Positions 16,932 to 25,857 of a DNA stretch of 32,213 bases are shown here, piece by piece. Source of the DNA: Acidobacteriota bacterium (GTDB lineage Bacteria > Acidobacteriota > Thermoanaerobaculia > Multivoradales > SZUA-115); the NCBI GenBank assembly GCA_003231035.1, contig QIHU01000370.1:1-32213 (forward strand), given 5' to 3'. The notes under the pieces are model-generated. The model was given only the letters and a program-made list of their open reading frames with translations. It made no database searches and was not told the DNA's origin. Each line of letters begins with the position of its first letter. The first letter of the stretch is position 1. The translations under genes and the position numbers were made by a program.

Positions 16932-17911
16932 GATCTCACCTCCACCGACTCGCTCTCTGACCGTGCCACGGCCGCCGGCGGGCAGTAGGTCAACCAATGA
17001 TGGGGATCGGGGCGCCGGCCGTGGACCATATCCAGATAGGCCGTCATCAAGCGGCGGGTGATCGGCCCCGGCTTGCCATCACCGACCGGAATCCGGTCGA
17101 CGGAGCGAATCGGTGTCACTTCGGCGGCGGTGCCGGTGAAGAAGGCTTCTTCGCAGGTGTAGAGCATGGCGCGCGGCAGCCGCCCTCTGCGCACGGGGAT
17201 TCCCAGATCCTTGGCCAAGGTGAGGATCGTCGAACGGGTGATCCCCGGCAGAATCGAAGAGACCCGAGGCGGGGTCAGCAAGACGCCTTCACTGACCAGG
17301 AATAGGTTCTCGCCCGACCCTTCCGACAGGTGACCGGCTTCGTCGAGGGCAATCCCCTCGGCATAGCCGCCGATGATCGCCTCCATCTTGATCAGCTGAC
17401 TGTTGAGGTAGGTGCCAGTCGCCTTCGCCGCGGCCGGGAAGCCGCTCGGCGCCAACCGCCGCCAGGTTGAAACACAGGCGTCGACACCCTGCTCCAGAGC
17501 CTCTTCACCCAGGTACTTGCCCCAAGGCCAAACGGCGACGAAGGTCTCGATCGGGTTGTTGAGCGGATTGACTCCCAGCGAGCCAAAGCCACGAAAGACG
17601 ATTGGACGCACGTAGCATTCCTTGTACTCATTGGCGTCGATCGTCTCGATCGCCGCCTGGCACAACTCGTCCACGCTGAACGGGAGTTCGGCCCGAAAAA
17701 TCTTGCACGACGCCACCAGTCGCTTCATGTGATCCTGCAAACGAAAGACGGCCGGCCCCCGCTGTGTCTCATAGCAACGGATCCCTTCGAACCACCCGGA
17801 GCCGTAGTGGAGCGCGTGGGTCAGTACATGCACGGATGCATCTTCAAAACGAATCAGCTCCCCGTTCTTCCACACCCAGCGCACCGTCTCGAAAGGATCG
17901 TTCGACACCAT
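16928..17911 (-). CDS. ilvE: Branched-chain amino acid aminotransferase
   Basis: PLP-dependent class IV aminotransferase for the last step of leucine, isoleucine and valine synthesis. The protein has 327 residues from the ATG at 17911, preceded by GAGGTG at correct spacing; the frame runs upstream to the promoter but is not conserved. Family motifs are HYGSGWFEGIRCY (35-47), YVRPIVFRG (100-108), catalytic Lys163 in AAKATGTYLNSQ (161-172), EGSGENLF (197-204), and the late GTAAEVTPI. A strong sigma70-like promoter lies immediately upstream, making ilvE the first gene of an ilvE-pilT-recX unit with stop/start overlaps. Other ilv or leu genes are not nearby. Confidence 0.95.
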   Translation of the reverse strand: MVSNDPFETVRWVWKNGELIRFEDASVHVLTHALHYGSGWFEGIRCYETQRGPAVFRLQDHMKRLVASCKIFRAELPFSVDELCQAAIETIDANEYKECYVRPIVFRGFGSLGVNPLNNPIETFVAVWPWGKYLGEEALEQGVDACVSTWRRLAPSGFPAAAKATGTYLNSQLIKMEAIIGGYAEGIALDEAGHLSEGSGENLFLVSEGVLLTPPRVSSILPGITRSTILTLAKDLGIPVRRGRLPRAMLYTCEEAFFTGTAAEVTPIRSVDRIPVGDGKPGPITRRLMTAYLDMVHGRRPDPHHWLTYCPPAAVARSESESVEVRS

Positions 17912-17984
17912 TTTCACCTCGCTAGTCTCACTGCGGTCAGAGCACCTTAAATTGTTGCAAATACAAGCCTTTGCCGGGCTTTGG

Positions 17985-18013
17985 ATCATAGCTCCGGGGC
18001 AATATCCTGTCAA
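17985..18013 (-). promoter_or_regulatory. Sigma70-type promoter of ilvE-pilT-recX
   Basis: On the minus strand a perfect TTGACA (18013-18008) is separated by 17 bases from TATGAT (17990-17985). The -35 begins directly after the rsmE stop codon. The predicted start near 17978 leaves a leader of about 67 bases before ilvE, carrying a GAGGTG ribosome-binding site. This is the best promoter match in the window. Confidence 0.72.
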
Positions 18014-18739
18014 TCAAGAGAGCCCTCTTTCCAACCACAAGGCCGCCGCGGCCACGGCGGCGGTTTCGGTCCTGAGGATTCTCGGCCCCAGGCAAAGATC
18101 GTGACAACCGGCTGAGCGCAGGGTGCTGCGTTCCTCTTGCGTCCATCCACCCTCGGGGCCGATCAGCACGGCGGTGGGCGATGTGGTGGCCTGCCCCGGA
18201 AGCGGCTGACCTGGGAGTCCCTGAGGCGTTTCCGCGGCCGGATCGAGGAGATAACAGAACTCGGTGACCGCCATCAGGGTGGTCACCTCGCTCCACGGAT
18301 GAGGGCCGGTGATGGCTGGGATGCGGGCCCGGCCGCATTGTTCGACCGCTGCTCTGGCGACCCGCTCCAAGCGCGCCAGGACCTCCTCCCCCCACTGCCG
18401 GTTGGTTCTGCTGGTGAGCACAAAACGCACCCTGTGGACCCCGAGTTCGGTGGCCTTCTCCACCAGCCAGGAGGCCCGCTGGGGGCGGGGCGGAGCCACC
18501 CAGAGTTCTAGGCGCGGCGCCGGCTCGAGGCTCGCCGCCTCGCCTTGAAGCTCCACCGTCGCCGCCCGCCGAGTGACGGTCGTGATCCGGCCGTGACGCG
18601 CCCTACCTTCGCCGTCGACCACCCGCAGAGTATCGCCCACGGCCAACCGCTTGGCGCGGAAAAGATGGCGATAACCGTCCCCTTCCACCACCACGTCGTC
18701 ACCTTGCAAGGCGGTCGGCGAGACGATCAGCGTGGTCAC
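18014..18739 (-). CDS. rsmE: 16S rRNA (uracil(1498)-N3)-methyltransferase
   Basis: SPOUT-class methyltransferase modifying U1498 of 16S rRNA near the decoding site. The protein has 241 residues. The N-terminal PUA-like domain includes GYRHLFRAKRLAVGD (22-36) and RVVDGEG. The C-terminal trefoil knot has VEKATELGVHRVRFVLTSRT, IGPEGGWTQEE and the final knot motif LCLGPRILRTETA, where AdoMet binds. The GTG start overlaps the prmA stop in GTGA. The gene pair prmA-rsmE after dnaJ is the classical order of the HrcA-type chaperone cluster. Confidence 0.95.
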   Translation of the reverse strand: MTTLIVSPTALQGDDVVVEGDGYRHLFRAKRLAVGDTLRVVDGEGRARHGRITTVTRRAATVELQGEAASLEPAPRLELWVAPPRPQRASWLVEKATELGVHRVRFVLTSRTNRQWGEEVLARLERVARAAVEQCGRARIPAITGPHPWSEVTTLMAVTEFCYLLDPAAETPQGLPGQPLPGQATTSPTAVLIGPEGGWTQEERSTLRSAGCHDLCLGPRILRTETAAVAAAALWLERGLS

Positions 18740-19701
18740 GCCGTTTCCGTCTCCGAATCCGTCTCAAAGAGACCACCTTCAAAGAGGCCATCTTCAAAGA
18801 GACCACTGCGCACCAAGGTGAGCGCCACCCACTCGCCCTCTTGTCGACTCTCGATCATCATCAGCCCCAACCGCGCGCAGTGATCGACCACCTCTCCCAC
18901 TTGCTCTTCGACCATCCCCGAGAAAATCAACTCTCCCCCCTGGACCAGCCGACCAACCAGGTTAGGCAGAGTGGGCAAAATCCGGTCGGGTAGAACGTTG
19001 ATCACGATCAGGTCGTAGTTCTGACCAGCACGCAACGCTTGCGCATCGCCCGCGAAGCAGACGAACTTGCCATCGCCCACCACAGTGGCGTTGAGGCGGC
19101 TATTGGTCCGCGCCTGAAATGGCGATACCGGATCGATGTCGAAGCCGATCGCCAGCCGGGCGCCCAGGGCCAAGGCCGCGAAAGCGAGCACGCCGGTGCC
19201 GGTCCCCACATCGAGGACCGTCGCGCCGACCGGACCCTTGGAAGCCCTATTTTCTAGCAGCTCCACCGCCAGGCGGGTCGTTTCGTGGCTACCGGCACCG
19301 AAGGCATTGCGTGCCGGCAACCGTAGGAGGATTCGCGACGCCTCGCCCAACGCGGGGTCTTCACCGCTGACCTCTTCCGGCTCCCTGGGGTCGAGCAAGA
19401 ATCGTTGGCCGGCCGGCCGCGGACGCGAGAGTCGCCGCCAATTGGCCAACCAGTCCCGCGCCTCGATCTCTTCCCTGGCTTCGCGATTCAACCCACGGTC
19501 GCTCCAGCCAGCTTCGTCAAGATCGGGGCCCGGCAGGTCAAACCAGGCTTCGAGCCGTACTTCACCCTCCTCGCTCGCCGACAGGTAGCTGAGACCCAGG
19601 GTTCCAGCCGACCACAAGGCGGCGATCCACTCCTCCTCCAAGGCGATCGGCAAACGATAGGTCAAGCGCAGGAAGGTAGCAGCCACTGTGTTTCGAGTCA
19701 C
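18736..19701 (-). CDS. prmA: Ribosomal protein L11 methyltransferase
   Basis: AdoMet-dependent enzyme that trimethylates ribosomal protein L11. The protein has 321 residues from a GTG at 19701, seven bases after the dnaJ stop. It has a small N-terminal L11-recognition domain and a Rossmann methyltransferase domain: AFGAGSHETTRLAVELL (133-149), AdoMet motif I VLDVGTGTGVLAFAALALGA (162-181), acidic residue region GFDIDP (186-191), and DLIVINVLPD (230-239), where the family usually has NI-L-A. The C-terminus ends in three five-residue repeats (SGLFE, DGLFE, GGLFE) and an acidic tail, encoded by 15-base tandem repeats absent from typical PrmA. Slightly longer than the common 290-315 residues for this reason. 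Confidence 0.93.
   Translation of the reverse strand: MTRNTVAATFLRLTYRLPIALEEEWIAALWSAGTLGLSYLSASEEGEVRLEAWFDLPGPDLDEAGWSDRGLNREAREEIEARDWLANWRRLSRPRPAGQRFLLDPREPEEVSGEDPALGEASRILLRLPARNAFGAGSHETTRLAVELLENRASKGPVGATVLDVGTGTGVLAFAALALGARLAIGFDIDPVSPFQARTNSRLNATVVGDGKFVCFAGDAQALRAGQNYDLIVINVLPDRILPTLPNLVGRLVQGGELIFSGMVEEQVGEVVDHCARLGLMMIESRQEGEWVALTLVRSGLFEDGLFEGGLFETDSETETA
18764..18808. repeat. Three tandem 15-base repeats in the prmA 3' end
   Basis: Units TCAAAGAGACCACCT, TCAAAGAGGCCATCT and TCAAAGAGACCACTG follow head to tail without gaps. They keep the reading frame and encode the repeated GLFE-type pentapeptide of the PrmA tail. Unit number is a multiple-of-three minisatellite and could vary between strains without a frameshift. 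Confidence 0.9.
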
Positions 19702-19707
19702 GAGCAG

Positions 19708-20808
19708 CTAGCCGCCCGTGATCAGCTCCTTGACCTTACTCAGCACGCCGCCCTCGCGCACTTCCTCACCGTCCAATACAGCTAGCTGCCGCAGCAGGTC
19801 GAGCTGCTCGCTATCGAGATCGCGCGGTTTGGGCACTTTGAGTCGAATCTGTACCAGATGGTCCCCTCGGCCGCGCCGATCCAGCCGCTCGATGCCCTTG
19901 CCCCGCAACCGGAAGAGCTTGCCTGCCTGAGTTCCCGGCGGTACCTCCAGCCTCTCGGTGCCGTGCAGCGTCTCGACCTCAATCGTCGATCCGAGGACCG
20001 CTTGGGCGTAGCTGACGTCCTCGTCGCTGGCCACTTGCGCCCCTTCCCGACGAAGGCGGGAATGATCCTCGACTTCCAAGACCACGTAGAGGTCGCCCGC
20101 GGGCCCTCCATGGCGACCGTGTTCGCCCTCGCCGGTGAGGCGCAGCCGGGAACCTCGATCGACCCCGGCGGGAATCGAAACTTCCAATTCGCGTTCGCGG
20201 ACCACCTGCCCATCGCCCTTGCAGACCCTGCATGGATCGGAGATCTTGGAACCCTCTCCCCGGCAGTGGGGGCAAGTCTGGGCCATGGTGAAGAATCCCT
20301 GCTGGACCCGCACTTGACCACGGCCGCCGCAGGTTTGACAGCTCACCGGCGCGGCACCGCCATCACTGCCGCTGCCGCTACATTCGTCGCACCCCTCATG
20401 GCGCGGCAGCCGCAGCTTGGTCTCGGTGCCGAAAGCTGCCTCTTCGAAGGTCAGTCGCAGGTCGTAGCGCAGGTCAGCACCTCGGCTCGCCCGCCGACCG
20501 CCGCCGCGCCCGCCACCACCGCCAAAACCGAAGATGTCGCCAAGGATGTCCGAGAAGTCGGCGAAGATGGTCGGATCAAAACCGCCTCGACTGGTCCCCT
20601 CGTGGCCAAAGCGGTCATAGCGCGCTCGCTTCTCCGCGTCGCCGAGAACCGAGTAGGCTTCGGCGGCCTCTTTGAATTTCTCTTCGGCTTTCTTGTCGCC
20701 TGGGTTGCGGTCGGGATGGTACTTCTGGGCCAGCTTGCGGTAGGCCGATTTGACGGCTCGCGGCTCCGCGTTGCGCTCAACGCCCAGCACCTCGTAATAA
20801 TCACGCAT
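19708..20808 (-). CDS. dnaJ: Chaperone DnaJ (Hsp40)
   Basis: Co-chaperone that delivers clients to DnaK and stimulates its ATPase. The protein has 366 residues from the ATG at 20808 ([10 protein letters not shown]); the longer frame adds 33 unconserved residues reaching into dnaK's 3' end. The J domain occupies 1-68 with HPD at 31-33. A Gly-rich linker (93-106) follows, then four CxxCxGxG zinc motifs between 140 and 200 ([32 protein letters not shown]). The C-terminal substrate-binding domains complete a type I DnaJ. There is no Shine-Dalgarno sequence before the ATG. It lies 49 bases after dnaK in the same orientation. Confidence 0.97.
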   Translation of the reverse strand: MRDYYEVLGVERNAEPRAVKSAYRKLAQKYHPDRNPGDKKAEEKFKEAAEAYSVLGDAEKRARYDRFGHEGTSRGGFDPTIFADFSDILGDIFGFGGGGGRGGGRRASRGADLRYDLRLTFEEAAFGTETKLRLPRHEGCDECSGSGSDGGAAPVSCQTCGGRGQVRVQQGFFTMAQTCPHCRGEGSKISDPCRVCKGDGQVVRERELEVSIPAGVDRGSRLRLTGEGEHGRHGGPAGDLYVVLEVEDHSRLRREGAQVASDEDVSYAQAVLGSTIEVETLHGTERLEVPPGTQAGKLFRLRGKGIERLDRRGRGDHLVQIRLKVPKPRDLDSEQLDLLRQLAVLDGEEVREGGVLSKVKELITGG

Positions 20809-20857
20809 TGTATTGTCTAGCTCTGGTGGGTTGGGTGGTGTAGGCCCGGGCGGCAGG

Positions 20858-22693
20858 TCAGAGTCCGGGCAACTCTTCTTCGCTGCTCGTTTGTTGCAGC
20901 ATGACATCGGAGAGGAGGCGAGAGATCGAGTTGAGGTCGTACATCGCGGCTTCTAGTTCCGCCCGGCTGTCTTCCCCCACCGAGGTTCGGGCCCGCAGTA
21001 GGGTCTCGCTAACTTTCTTACGATCCTTGATCGACAACAGGTCTTTGAATTGGTTGAACACCCGCTCGTTGTTGTGGATCAGCCCTTCCAACCGGTTCTT
21101 CAACCGGCGCATTTCCTTGCGCTGCAAATCTTCTTGATGATGTTCTTCCGCCTCGCGGACCAAGCGATCGATTTCCTCTTGCGACAGGCCACCCGCCGGA
21201 TTGATCTCGATCGACTGCGACAAGCCGGTCGCCAGGTCGCGCGCCGAGGTGTTGACGATGCCGTTGGAGTCGATGGCGAAAGTCACTTCGATCTGGGGAA
21301 CTCCCCGTGGAGCCGGCGGGATTCCCACCAGCTCAAAGCGGCCGAGAGAACGGTTCTCGCCCGCGATCTCGCGTTCACCTTGGATGACGTGCACTTCCAC
21401 CGTGTCCTGGTTGTCGGCCACGGTGGTGAAGATCTGGGTGTTCTTGGTGGGAATGGTCGAGTTGCGCTCGATCAACCGGGTACACAGTCCACCGTGGGTC
21501 TCGACTCCGAGCGACAGCGGAGTGACGTCGAGCAGCACCAAATCCTTGATGTCGCCGCGCAAGATGCTGCCTTGGATCGCCGCTCCCATGGCGACCACCT
21601 CTTCGGGGTTAATCTCTCGGTTGGGTTTCTTGCCAAAGATCTTCTCGACTCGCCGCTGTACCAGCGGGGTGCGCGATTGACCGCCGACCACCAGGATATC
21701 GTCGATCTCGTCCGCCCGCATGCCGGCCTGCTCGATGGCGTCTAGGCAGGGCTTTTCGGTGCGCTCCACCAGGTCGGCCACCAACCCTTCAAACTTGTCG
21801 CGCGACAGGGTCCGCGCGAGGTGGCGCGGGCCGCTCTCATCGGCCGAGATAAACGGTAGGTTGATCGCCGCCTCGGTCTCGATCGAGAGTTCGCATTTGG
21901 CGCGCTCGGCGGCCTCTTTGAGGCGCTGCAGGGCCATCCGATCCTGGCGCAAGTCGATGCCGACCTCGTCGAGGAATCCCTCGATCATCCAGTTCATGAT
22001 CGCCTGGTCGAAATCTTCACCGCCGAGGTAGGTATCGCCCGCTGTCGACTTGACCTCGAAGATCCCCTCGGACAGGTTGAGAATCGAGACATCGAAGGTA
22101 CCGCCACCGAGGTCATAGACGGCGATCGTGCGGTTGCCCGTCTGCTTGTCCAGACCATAGGCGAGCGCCGCCGCCGTGGGTTCGTTAATGATCCGCAAGA
22201 CTTCGAGGCCGGAGATGCGCACCGCGTCTTTGGTCGCTTGCCTCTGCGCATCATCGAAATAGGCCGGAACGGTGACCACCGCCTGCTCGATTTTCTCGCC
22301 CAACGCCTCTTCGACAAAGCCTCGAATCTCCGCCATGATGAAAGCGGATATCTCTTGCGGACTAAACTCCTTGTCGCCCACCTGCACACGCACGTCGCCA
22401 TTGGGGGCGCGGACCATGTGGTACGGCAAGACCTCGCTGGCACGCTGGACTTCGGGATCATCGAACTTGCGTCCGAGTAGCCGCTTAACCGCGTAGATCG
22501 TATTCGCCGGATTGGTGATCGACTGCCGCTTGGCGATCTGCCCCACCAGCCGGTCTCCCTCTTCGGTGAAAGCGACGATCGATGCCGTGGTCCGACTGCC
22601 CTCGCGATTCGGCAGGACACGCGGCGCCAGTGCCTCGACCAACGCGGCACAACTATTGGTGGTACCAAGATCGATTCCGATGATCTTACTCAA
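20858..22693 (-). CDS. dnaK: Chaperone DnaK (Hsp70)
   Basis: ATP-dependent chaperone of the DnaK-DnaJ-GrpE cycle. The protein has 611 residues, starting at a TTG codon (22693-22691) with GGAGA about nine bases upstream. ATPase motifs are [11 protein letters not shown] (5-15), [12 protein letters not shown] and [12 protein letters not shown]. The interdomain linker is [15 protein letters not shown], followed by the beta substrate-binding domain and helical lid. It is somewhat shorter than the usual 630-640 residues and ends EEELPGL instead of the common EEV-type acidic tail. Gene order hrcA-grpE-dnaK-dnaJ indicates co-regulation; the 132-base gap to grpE has no recognisable CIRCE. Confidence 0.98.
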   Translation of the reverse strand: MSKIIGIDLGTTNSCAALVEALAPRVLPNREGSRTTASIVAFTEEGDRLVGQIAKRQSITNPANTIYAVKRLLGRKFDDPEVQRASEVLPYHMVRAPNGDVRVQVGDKEFSPQEISAFIMAEIRGFVEEALGEKIEQAVVTVPAYFDDAQRQATKDAVRISGLEVLRIINEPTAAALAYGLDKQTGNRTIAVYDLGGGTFDVSILNLSEGIFEVKSTAGDTYLGGEDFDQAIMNWMIEGFLDEVGIDLRQDRMALQRLKEAAERAKCELSIETEAAINLPFISADESGPRHLARTLSRDKFEGLVADLVERTEKPCLDAIEQAGMRADEIDDILVVGGQSRTPLVQRRVEKIFGKKPNREINPEEVVAMGAAIQGSILRGDIKDLVLLDVTPLSLGVETHGGLCTRLIERNSTIPTKNTQIFTTVADNQDTVEVHVIQGEREIAGENRSLGRFELVGIPPAPRGVPQIEVTFAIDSNGIVNTSARDLATGLSQSIEINPAGGLSQEEIDRLVREAEEHHQEDLQRKEMRRLKNRLEGLIHNNERVFNQFKDLLSIKDRKKVSETLLRARTSVGEDSRAELEAAMYDLNSISRLLSDVMLQQTSSEEELPGL

Positions 22694-22825
22694 AGGCTTG
22701 TCTCCACTCCGCCGCTGAGACTCCCGCCAACCCTCACCGCGAGAGGGGCGCGAGTCCTCGCGTTGTTATGACCGCGTCCTGATGACAAGAGGGTATCCAG
22801 ATCGCGGCCGTGCACCACGGCAAAC

Positions 22826-23488
22826 TCATTCTTGATCATCGCCAGCGTCGTCGGCACCGTTGCCTTCAGGCGGCATGGCGACTCGCACCATCGCCGGCCG
22901 CAAGAGTCGATCATGCAGCAGGTATCCGCTCTGCAACTCATCCGCCACCGTGGGCTGACTCACGGTCTCGTCTTCAAAGCGCGAAACCGCGTCGTGGACC
23001 GCCGGATCGAAAGGATGGCCAGCCGCCGGCACTTGCTGCAATCCGCGACGGCGCAACATTTCGCGCAACTGGGTCAGGGTCATCTCGACCCCGAGCTTCA
23101 GATCTTCGACCGAGCCGTCGGCCTGCAACGCCCGCTCCAGATTGTCGATCACCGGAAGCAGTTCGCGCAAGGGTTCGATCAACGCGTACCGTTTGATGTC
23201 GGCCTTCTCCCGCTCCGCCCGTTTGCGGAAGTTGTCGAAATCAGCCAGCGTTCGCATCCGCTGATTGCGCATTTCTTCCAACTCGGTGCGCAGCTGGGAA
23301 CTCTCTTGCGGCGACACGTCCGGCGACTCCACGCCCGGCGGCGATTCCGAGGTCAGATCCTCTTCGATCGACTCTCCATCCTCATTGACCACCCAGACTT
23401 CGACATCGTCGTCTTCGAGGTGTTCTTTCAGTCTCTCTTCCATCGTGCTCTCTCCCATGGTGGAAGGGGTCTCCTCAGCGTCGCTCAT
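22826..23488 (-). CDS. grpE: GrpE nucleotide exchange factor
   Basis: Releases ADP from DnaK during the chaperone cycle. The protein has 220 residues. An acidic disordered N-terminus (1-65) precedes a long coiled-coil helix (about 66-115, containing TLADFDNFRKRAEREK). The C-terminal beta domain carries FDPAVHDAVSRFED and the end motif GYLLHDRLLRPAMVRVA. The start ATG at 23488 has a purine-rich GAGAAGAG upstream. It lies 50 bases downstream of hrcA and before dnaK, as usual. Confidence 0.96.
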   Translation of the reverse strand: MSDAEETPSTMGESTMEERLKEHLEDDDVEVWVVNEDGESIEEDLTSESPPGVESPDVSPQESSQLRTELEEMRNQRMRTLADFDNFRKRAEREKADIKRYALIEPLRELLPVIDNLERALQADGSVEDLKLGVEMTLTQLREMLRRRGLQQVPAAGHPFDPAVHDAVSRFEDETVSQPTVADELQSGYLLHDRLLRPAMVRVAMPPEGNGADDAGDDQE

Positions 23489-23538
23489 TTCTCTTCTCTC
23501 GTTGGTCAGCAGGTCGATTCTCCATGGCCTCGAGACGG

Positions 23539-24609
23539 TCAGTCCTGGGGTCGGCCACTAAAAGAGTGCGCCAAGGCCCGGCTTAGGGACTCTCCGAGAT
23601 AATCGACCAGCGGAATCATCCGCCCATACTCCATCCGCGATGGTCCAAATACCCCCACCGACCCCAGCCTGCGGCCGGAAATTCCGTAACTGGTGGTAAC
23701 TAGGCTGAAATCGAGCTCCGAGGTTACATCGCTATCGTCACCGATGACTACCCGTACGCCATCCCCGCTCATGTACTGATTCAACAGCTTCACCAGCTGT
23801 GCTTTGCGCGAGAAGGTGTCGAAGAGCTGCCGAACGCGAGTGATGTCCTCGAGTTCGGGGTAGTTGAGGAGCTCCGCCGCGCCTTCGAAAAACAGTTCCG
23901 GCCCCGAGGTCGGATCGAGACCGCGGCGGGCGAGATCGATCGACAGGCTGAGCAATCGGTCCACCTGCGCCCGTTCCTCGGCCATCATCAGCAACAACTG
24001 CTCACGCACCTCGCTGACCGTCATGCCGGCGAAGTTTTCGGTCAGATAGTTCGAGATGAAGGTCAAATCCTCCCGCGACAGCGGCTCCTCCGTCTCCAAG
24101 ATCTTGTTGTCCACGAAGCCGGTGGAGGAAACCACGACGCAGAGTACCTTCCGGCCCGAGAGGGCCACGAAATCCACCGCCTTGAGGACCGTCTCGCCAA
24201 TCGCCGGGGTCAGGACGACGCTCACCTGGTGTGAGAGCTCCGAGAGCATCTGAGCGGTGAGGCTCATCAGATTGCCGGCGCCCTCCGACGCTTCGCTGAG
24301 ATTCTCGTCGATGAACCGACGCTGCTGGATCGGCAAGTTCTGCGAGTCCATCAACTCGTCGATAAACAAGTGGTACCCCTGGTGGGTCGGTACGCGACCG
24401 GCCGAAGTGTGTGGCTGGTACAGGTACCCACCCTCCTCCAAGTCGGCCATCGTATTGCGGATGGTCGCCGCCGAAAGCCCATGCGCACTGCTCTTCGCCA
24501 CGGTGCGAGAACTCACCGGTTCAGCGGTCAAGATGTACTTGACCACGACCTCTTTGAGGATCTCGCAATCGCGATCAGACAGTTGGTGAGCGGGCGGGGA
24601 GGGGGTCAT
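23539..24609 (-). CDS. hrcA: Heat-inducible transcription repressor HrcA
   Basis: Repressor of class I heat-shock genes that normally binds CIRCE inverted repeats and needs GroEL for folding. The protein has 356 residues. The N-terminal winged helix contains VVKYILTAEPVSSRTVAK and LSAATIRNTMADLEEGGYL with the following PHTSAGRVPTHQGYHLFID (about 19-83). A GAF-like dimerisation domain follows, and the C-terminus has SYGISGRRLGSVGVFGPSRM and YGRMIPLVDYLGESL. First gene of the chaperone cluster. No Shine-Dalgarno sequence precedes the ATG. I cannot find TTAGCACTC-N9-GAGTGCTAA or a close variant upstream of hrcA, grpE or dnaK, so its operator in this organism is unclear. Confidence 0.96.
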   Translation of the reverse strand: MTPSPPAHQLSDRDCEILKEVVVKYILTAEPVSSRTVAKSSAHGLSAATIRNTMADLEEGGYLYQPHTSAGRVPTHQGYHLFIDELMDSQNLPIQQRRFIDENLSEASEGAGNLMSLTAQMLSELSHQVSVVLTPAIGETVLKAVDFVALSGRKVLCVVVSSTGFVDNKILETEEPLSREDLTFISNYLTENFAGMTVSEVREQLLLMMAEERAQVDRLLSLSIDLARRGLDPTSGPELFFEGAAELLNYPELEDITRVRQLFDTFSRKAQLVKLLNQYMSGDGVRVVIGDDSDVTSELDFSLVTTSYGISGRRLGSVGVFGPSRMEYGRMIPLVDYLGESLSRALAHSFSGRPQD

Positions 24610-24692
24610 TGCAATTGCGCGAGGATAGCCGTAGTTGTGCGGCGAAAACGGTCGTTGCTAGTTTTGGGCCATCCCGCGTGGCACCAGATGGC

Positions 24693-24722
24693 TTGTCGGG
24701 CCCCAGGACTGGCCGCTATTGT
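24693..24722 (+). promoter_or_regulatory. Putative leaderless promoter of the DUF2520 gene
   Basis: TTGTCG (24693-24698) and TATTGT (24717-24722) are 18 bases apart, and the -10 ends six bases before a GTG at 24729. On the opposite strand the same bases read TACAAT (24723-24718), a possible -10 for hrcA. The divergent hrcA and DUF2520 genes could therefore share a bidirectional -10. Neither strand has a perfect -35. Confidence 0.35.
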
Positions 24723-24728
24723 AGCGCA

Positions 24729-25766
24729 GTGAGCACCGCGACCACTATGGCGAGGGCCAAAGACGGGAGTTCCCCTCGGGGATCGCTCCATGGCGTGCGC
24801 TTCTCGGTGGTGGGACCGGGGAAAGTAGGATCGAGTTTGACTCACTGGTTGGTGGAGTGCGGCGCGACCCTGGTCGAGGTCGGCGCCCGGCATCCCGAAA
24901 GGGTGGAATCATGGGCCGAGAGCCTCTGTGCGCAAGCGCTGCCGATCGCCGAGCTTGGCCGATCCAGCCGCCGCGGCATCGGCGAAGCGGGCGAAGGCAC
25001 AGCGGGCGCGGAAGATCCGTCGCCAACTCGCCTGCCCGATCTCCTCCTGATTGCCGTTTCAGATCCCGCGATCGGCATCGTCGCAAACCAGCTCAGCCGC
25101 CGCCCGGTGGCGCGCATCGCCCTTCATACTTCTGGCAGTTTAGGGGCCGAGGTGCTGGCGCCGCTCGCCCCAGCGACGGCGATCGGTTCCTTGCATCCTC
25201 TCAAAGCCTTTCCCCGCGTGCTGCGCCGGGTCCGGGAAGCGGCCGGCACGCTCTTTGCCGTCGACGGCACGCCGCCAGCGATGGCCCTGTCCCGGCGGCT
25301 CGCCGCCGCTTGGGGAGCCACCACGGCCGAGGTACCCACGGCAGCCCGACCCCTCTACCACTTCGCCGCCACCCTCGCCGCGGGCGGGGTGGTCACCCTC
25401 CTTGCCACAGCCGACCGCATCGCACGGCAGCAGGGGCTAGACAAGGCCGTCACTCGCGGCTACATCGACCTGGCCATCGGCGCCCTGGAGGCCGCCCGGG
25501 AGGCGCCGACTCCCTCCGCCGCCATCACCGGCCCGCTGGCGCGCGACGATCTCGAAACCGTGGGCCGTCACTTGAGCCGGCTAGCGCAAGCGGATCGAGC
25601 GACGATCCCGCTATGCGGCCAGCTCGCCATGGAGACTCTGCGCCATCTCGGCCTCCCTTCGCGCGACTACCAAAAGGCAATTGCACGCCTCGGGCTAGGC
25701 AAAGATGATATGAATGTGAGTGTATGGGAGGAGCCCCTAGACCGTGGTGAGCGCAAGGGGCGGTAG
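24729..25766 (+). CDS. Rossmann-fold protein with C-terminal DUF2520 domain
   Basis: Predicted NAD(P)-binding oxidoreductase-like protein of 345 residues; function unknown. The nucleotide-binding motif VVGPGKVGSSL follows about 25 residues of N-terminal extension, then PDLLLIAVSDPAIG and ALHTSGSLGAEVLAPL, typical of the 6-phosphogluconate-dehydrogenase-like fold. SLHPLKAFPRVLRR and YHFAATLAAGGVVTLLATADRIA belong to the DUF2520 helical domain. Starts are uncertain: GTG at 24729 suits a leaderless transcript, ATG at 24747 would give 339 residues, and the frame also opens at 24609. No Shine-Dalgarno sequence supports any of them. In other genomes such genes often sit near pantothenate synthesis genes, but none is here. 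Confidence 0.87.
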   Translation: MSTATTMARAKDGSSPRGSLHGVRFSVVGPGKVGSSLTHWLVECGATLVEVGARHPERVESWAESLCAQALPIAELGRSSRRGIGEAGEGTAGAEDPSPTRLPDLLLIAVSDPAIGIVANQLSRRPVARIALHTSGSLGAEVLAPLAPATAIGSLHPLKAFPRVLRRVREAAGTLFAVDGTPPAMALSRRLAAAWGATTAEVPTAARPLYHFAATLAAGGVVTLLATADRIARQQGLDKAVTRGYIDLAIGALEAAREAPTPSAAITGPLARDDLETVGRHLSRLAQADRATIPLCGQLAMETLRHLGLPSRDYQKAIARLGLGKDDMNVSVWEEPLDRGERKGR

Positions 25767-25857
25767 GTAGAGGCGCGGAGATCGATTTCGCGGGCGGCCC
25801 AAACTGGCCGGCGGAGTCGAGTCAAACAGCGCAACTCGGGATTAAGATTACCTTTTC

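Noticed and set aside
22694-22825. CIRCE or sigma32-type promoter in the grpE-dnaK gap
   Set aside because: The gap has GC-rich short palindromes (CGCGAGTCCTCGCG) but no TTAGCACTC-like arms and no CTTGAA/CCCCAT pair at proper spacing.
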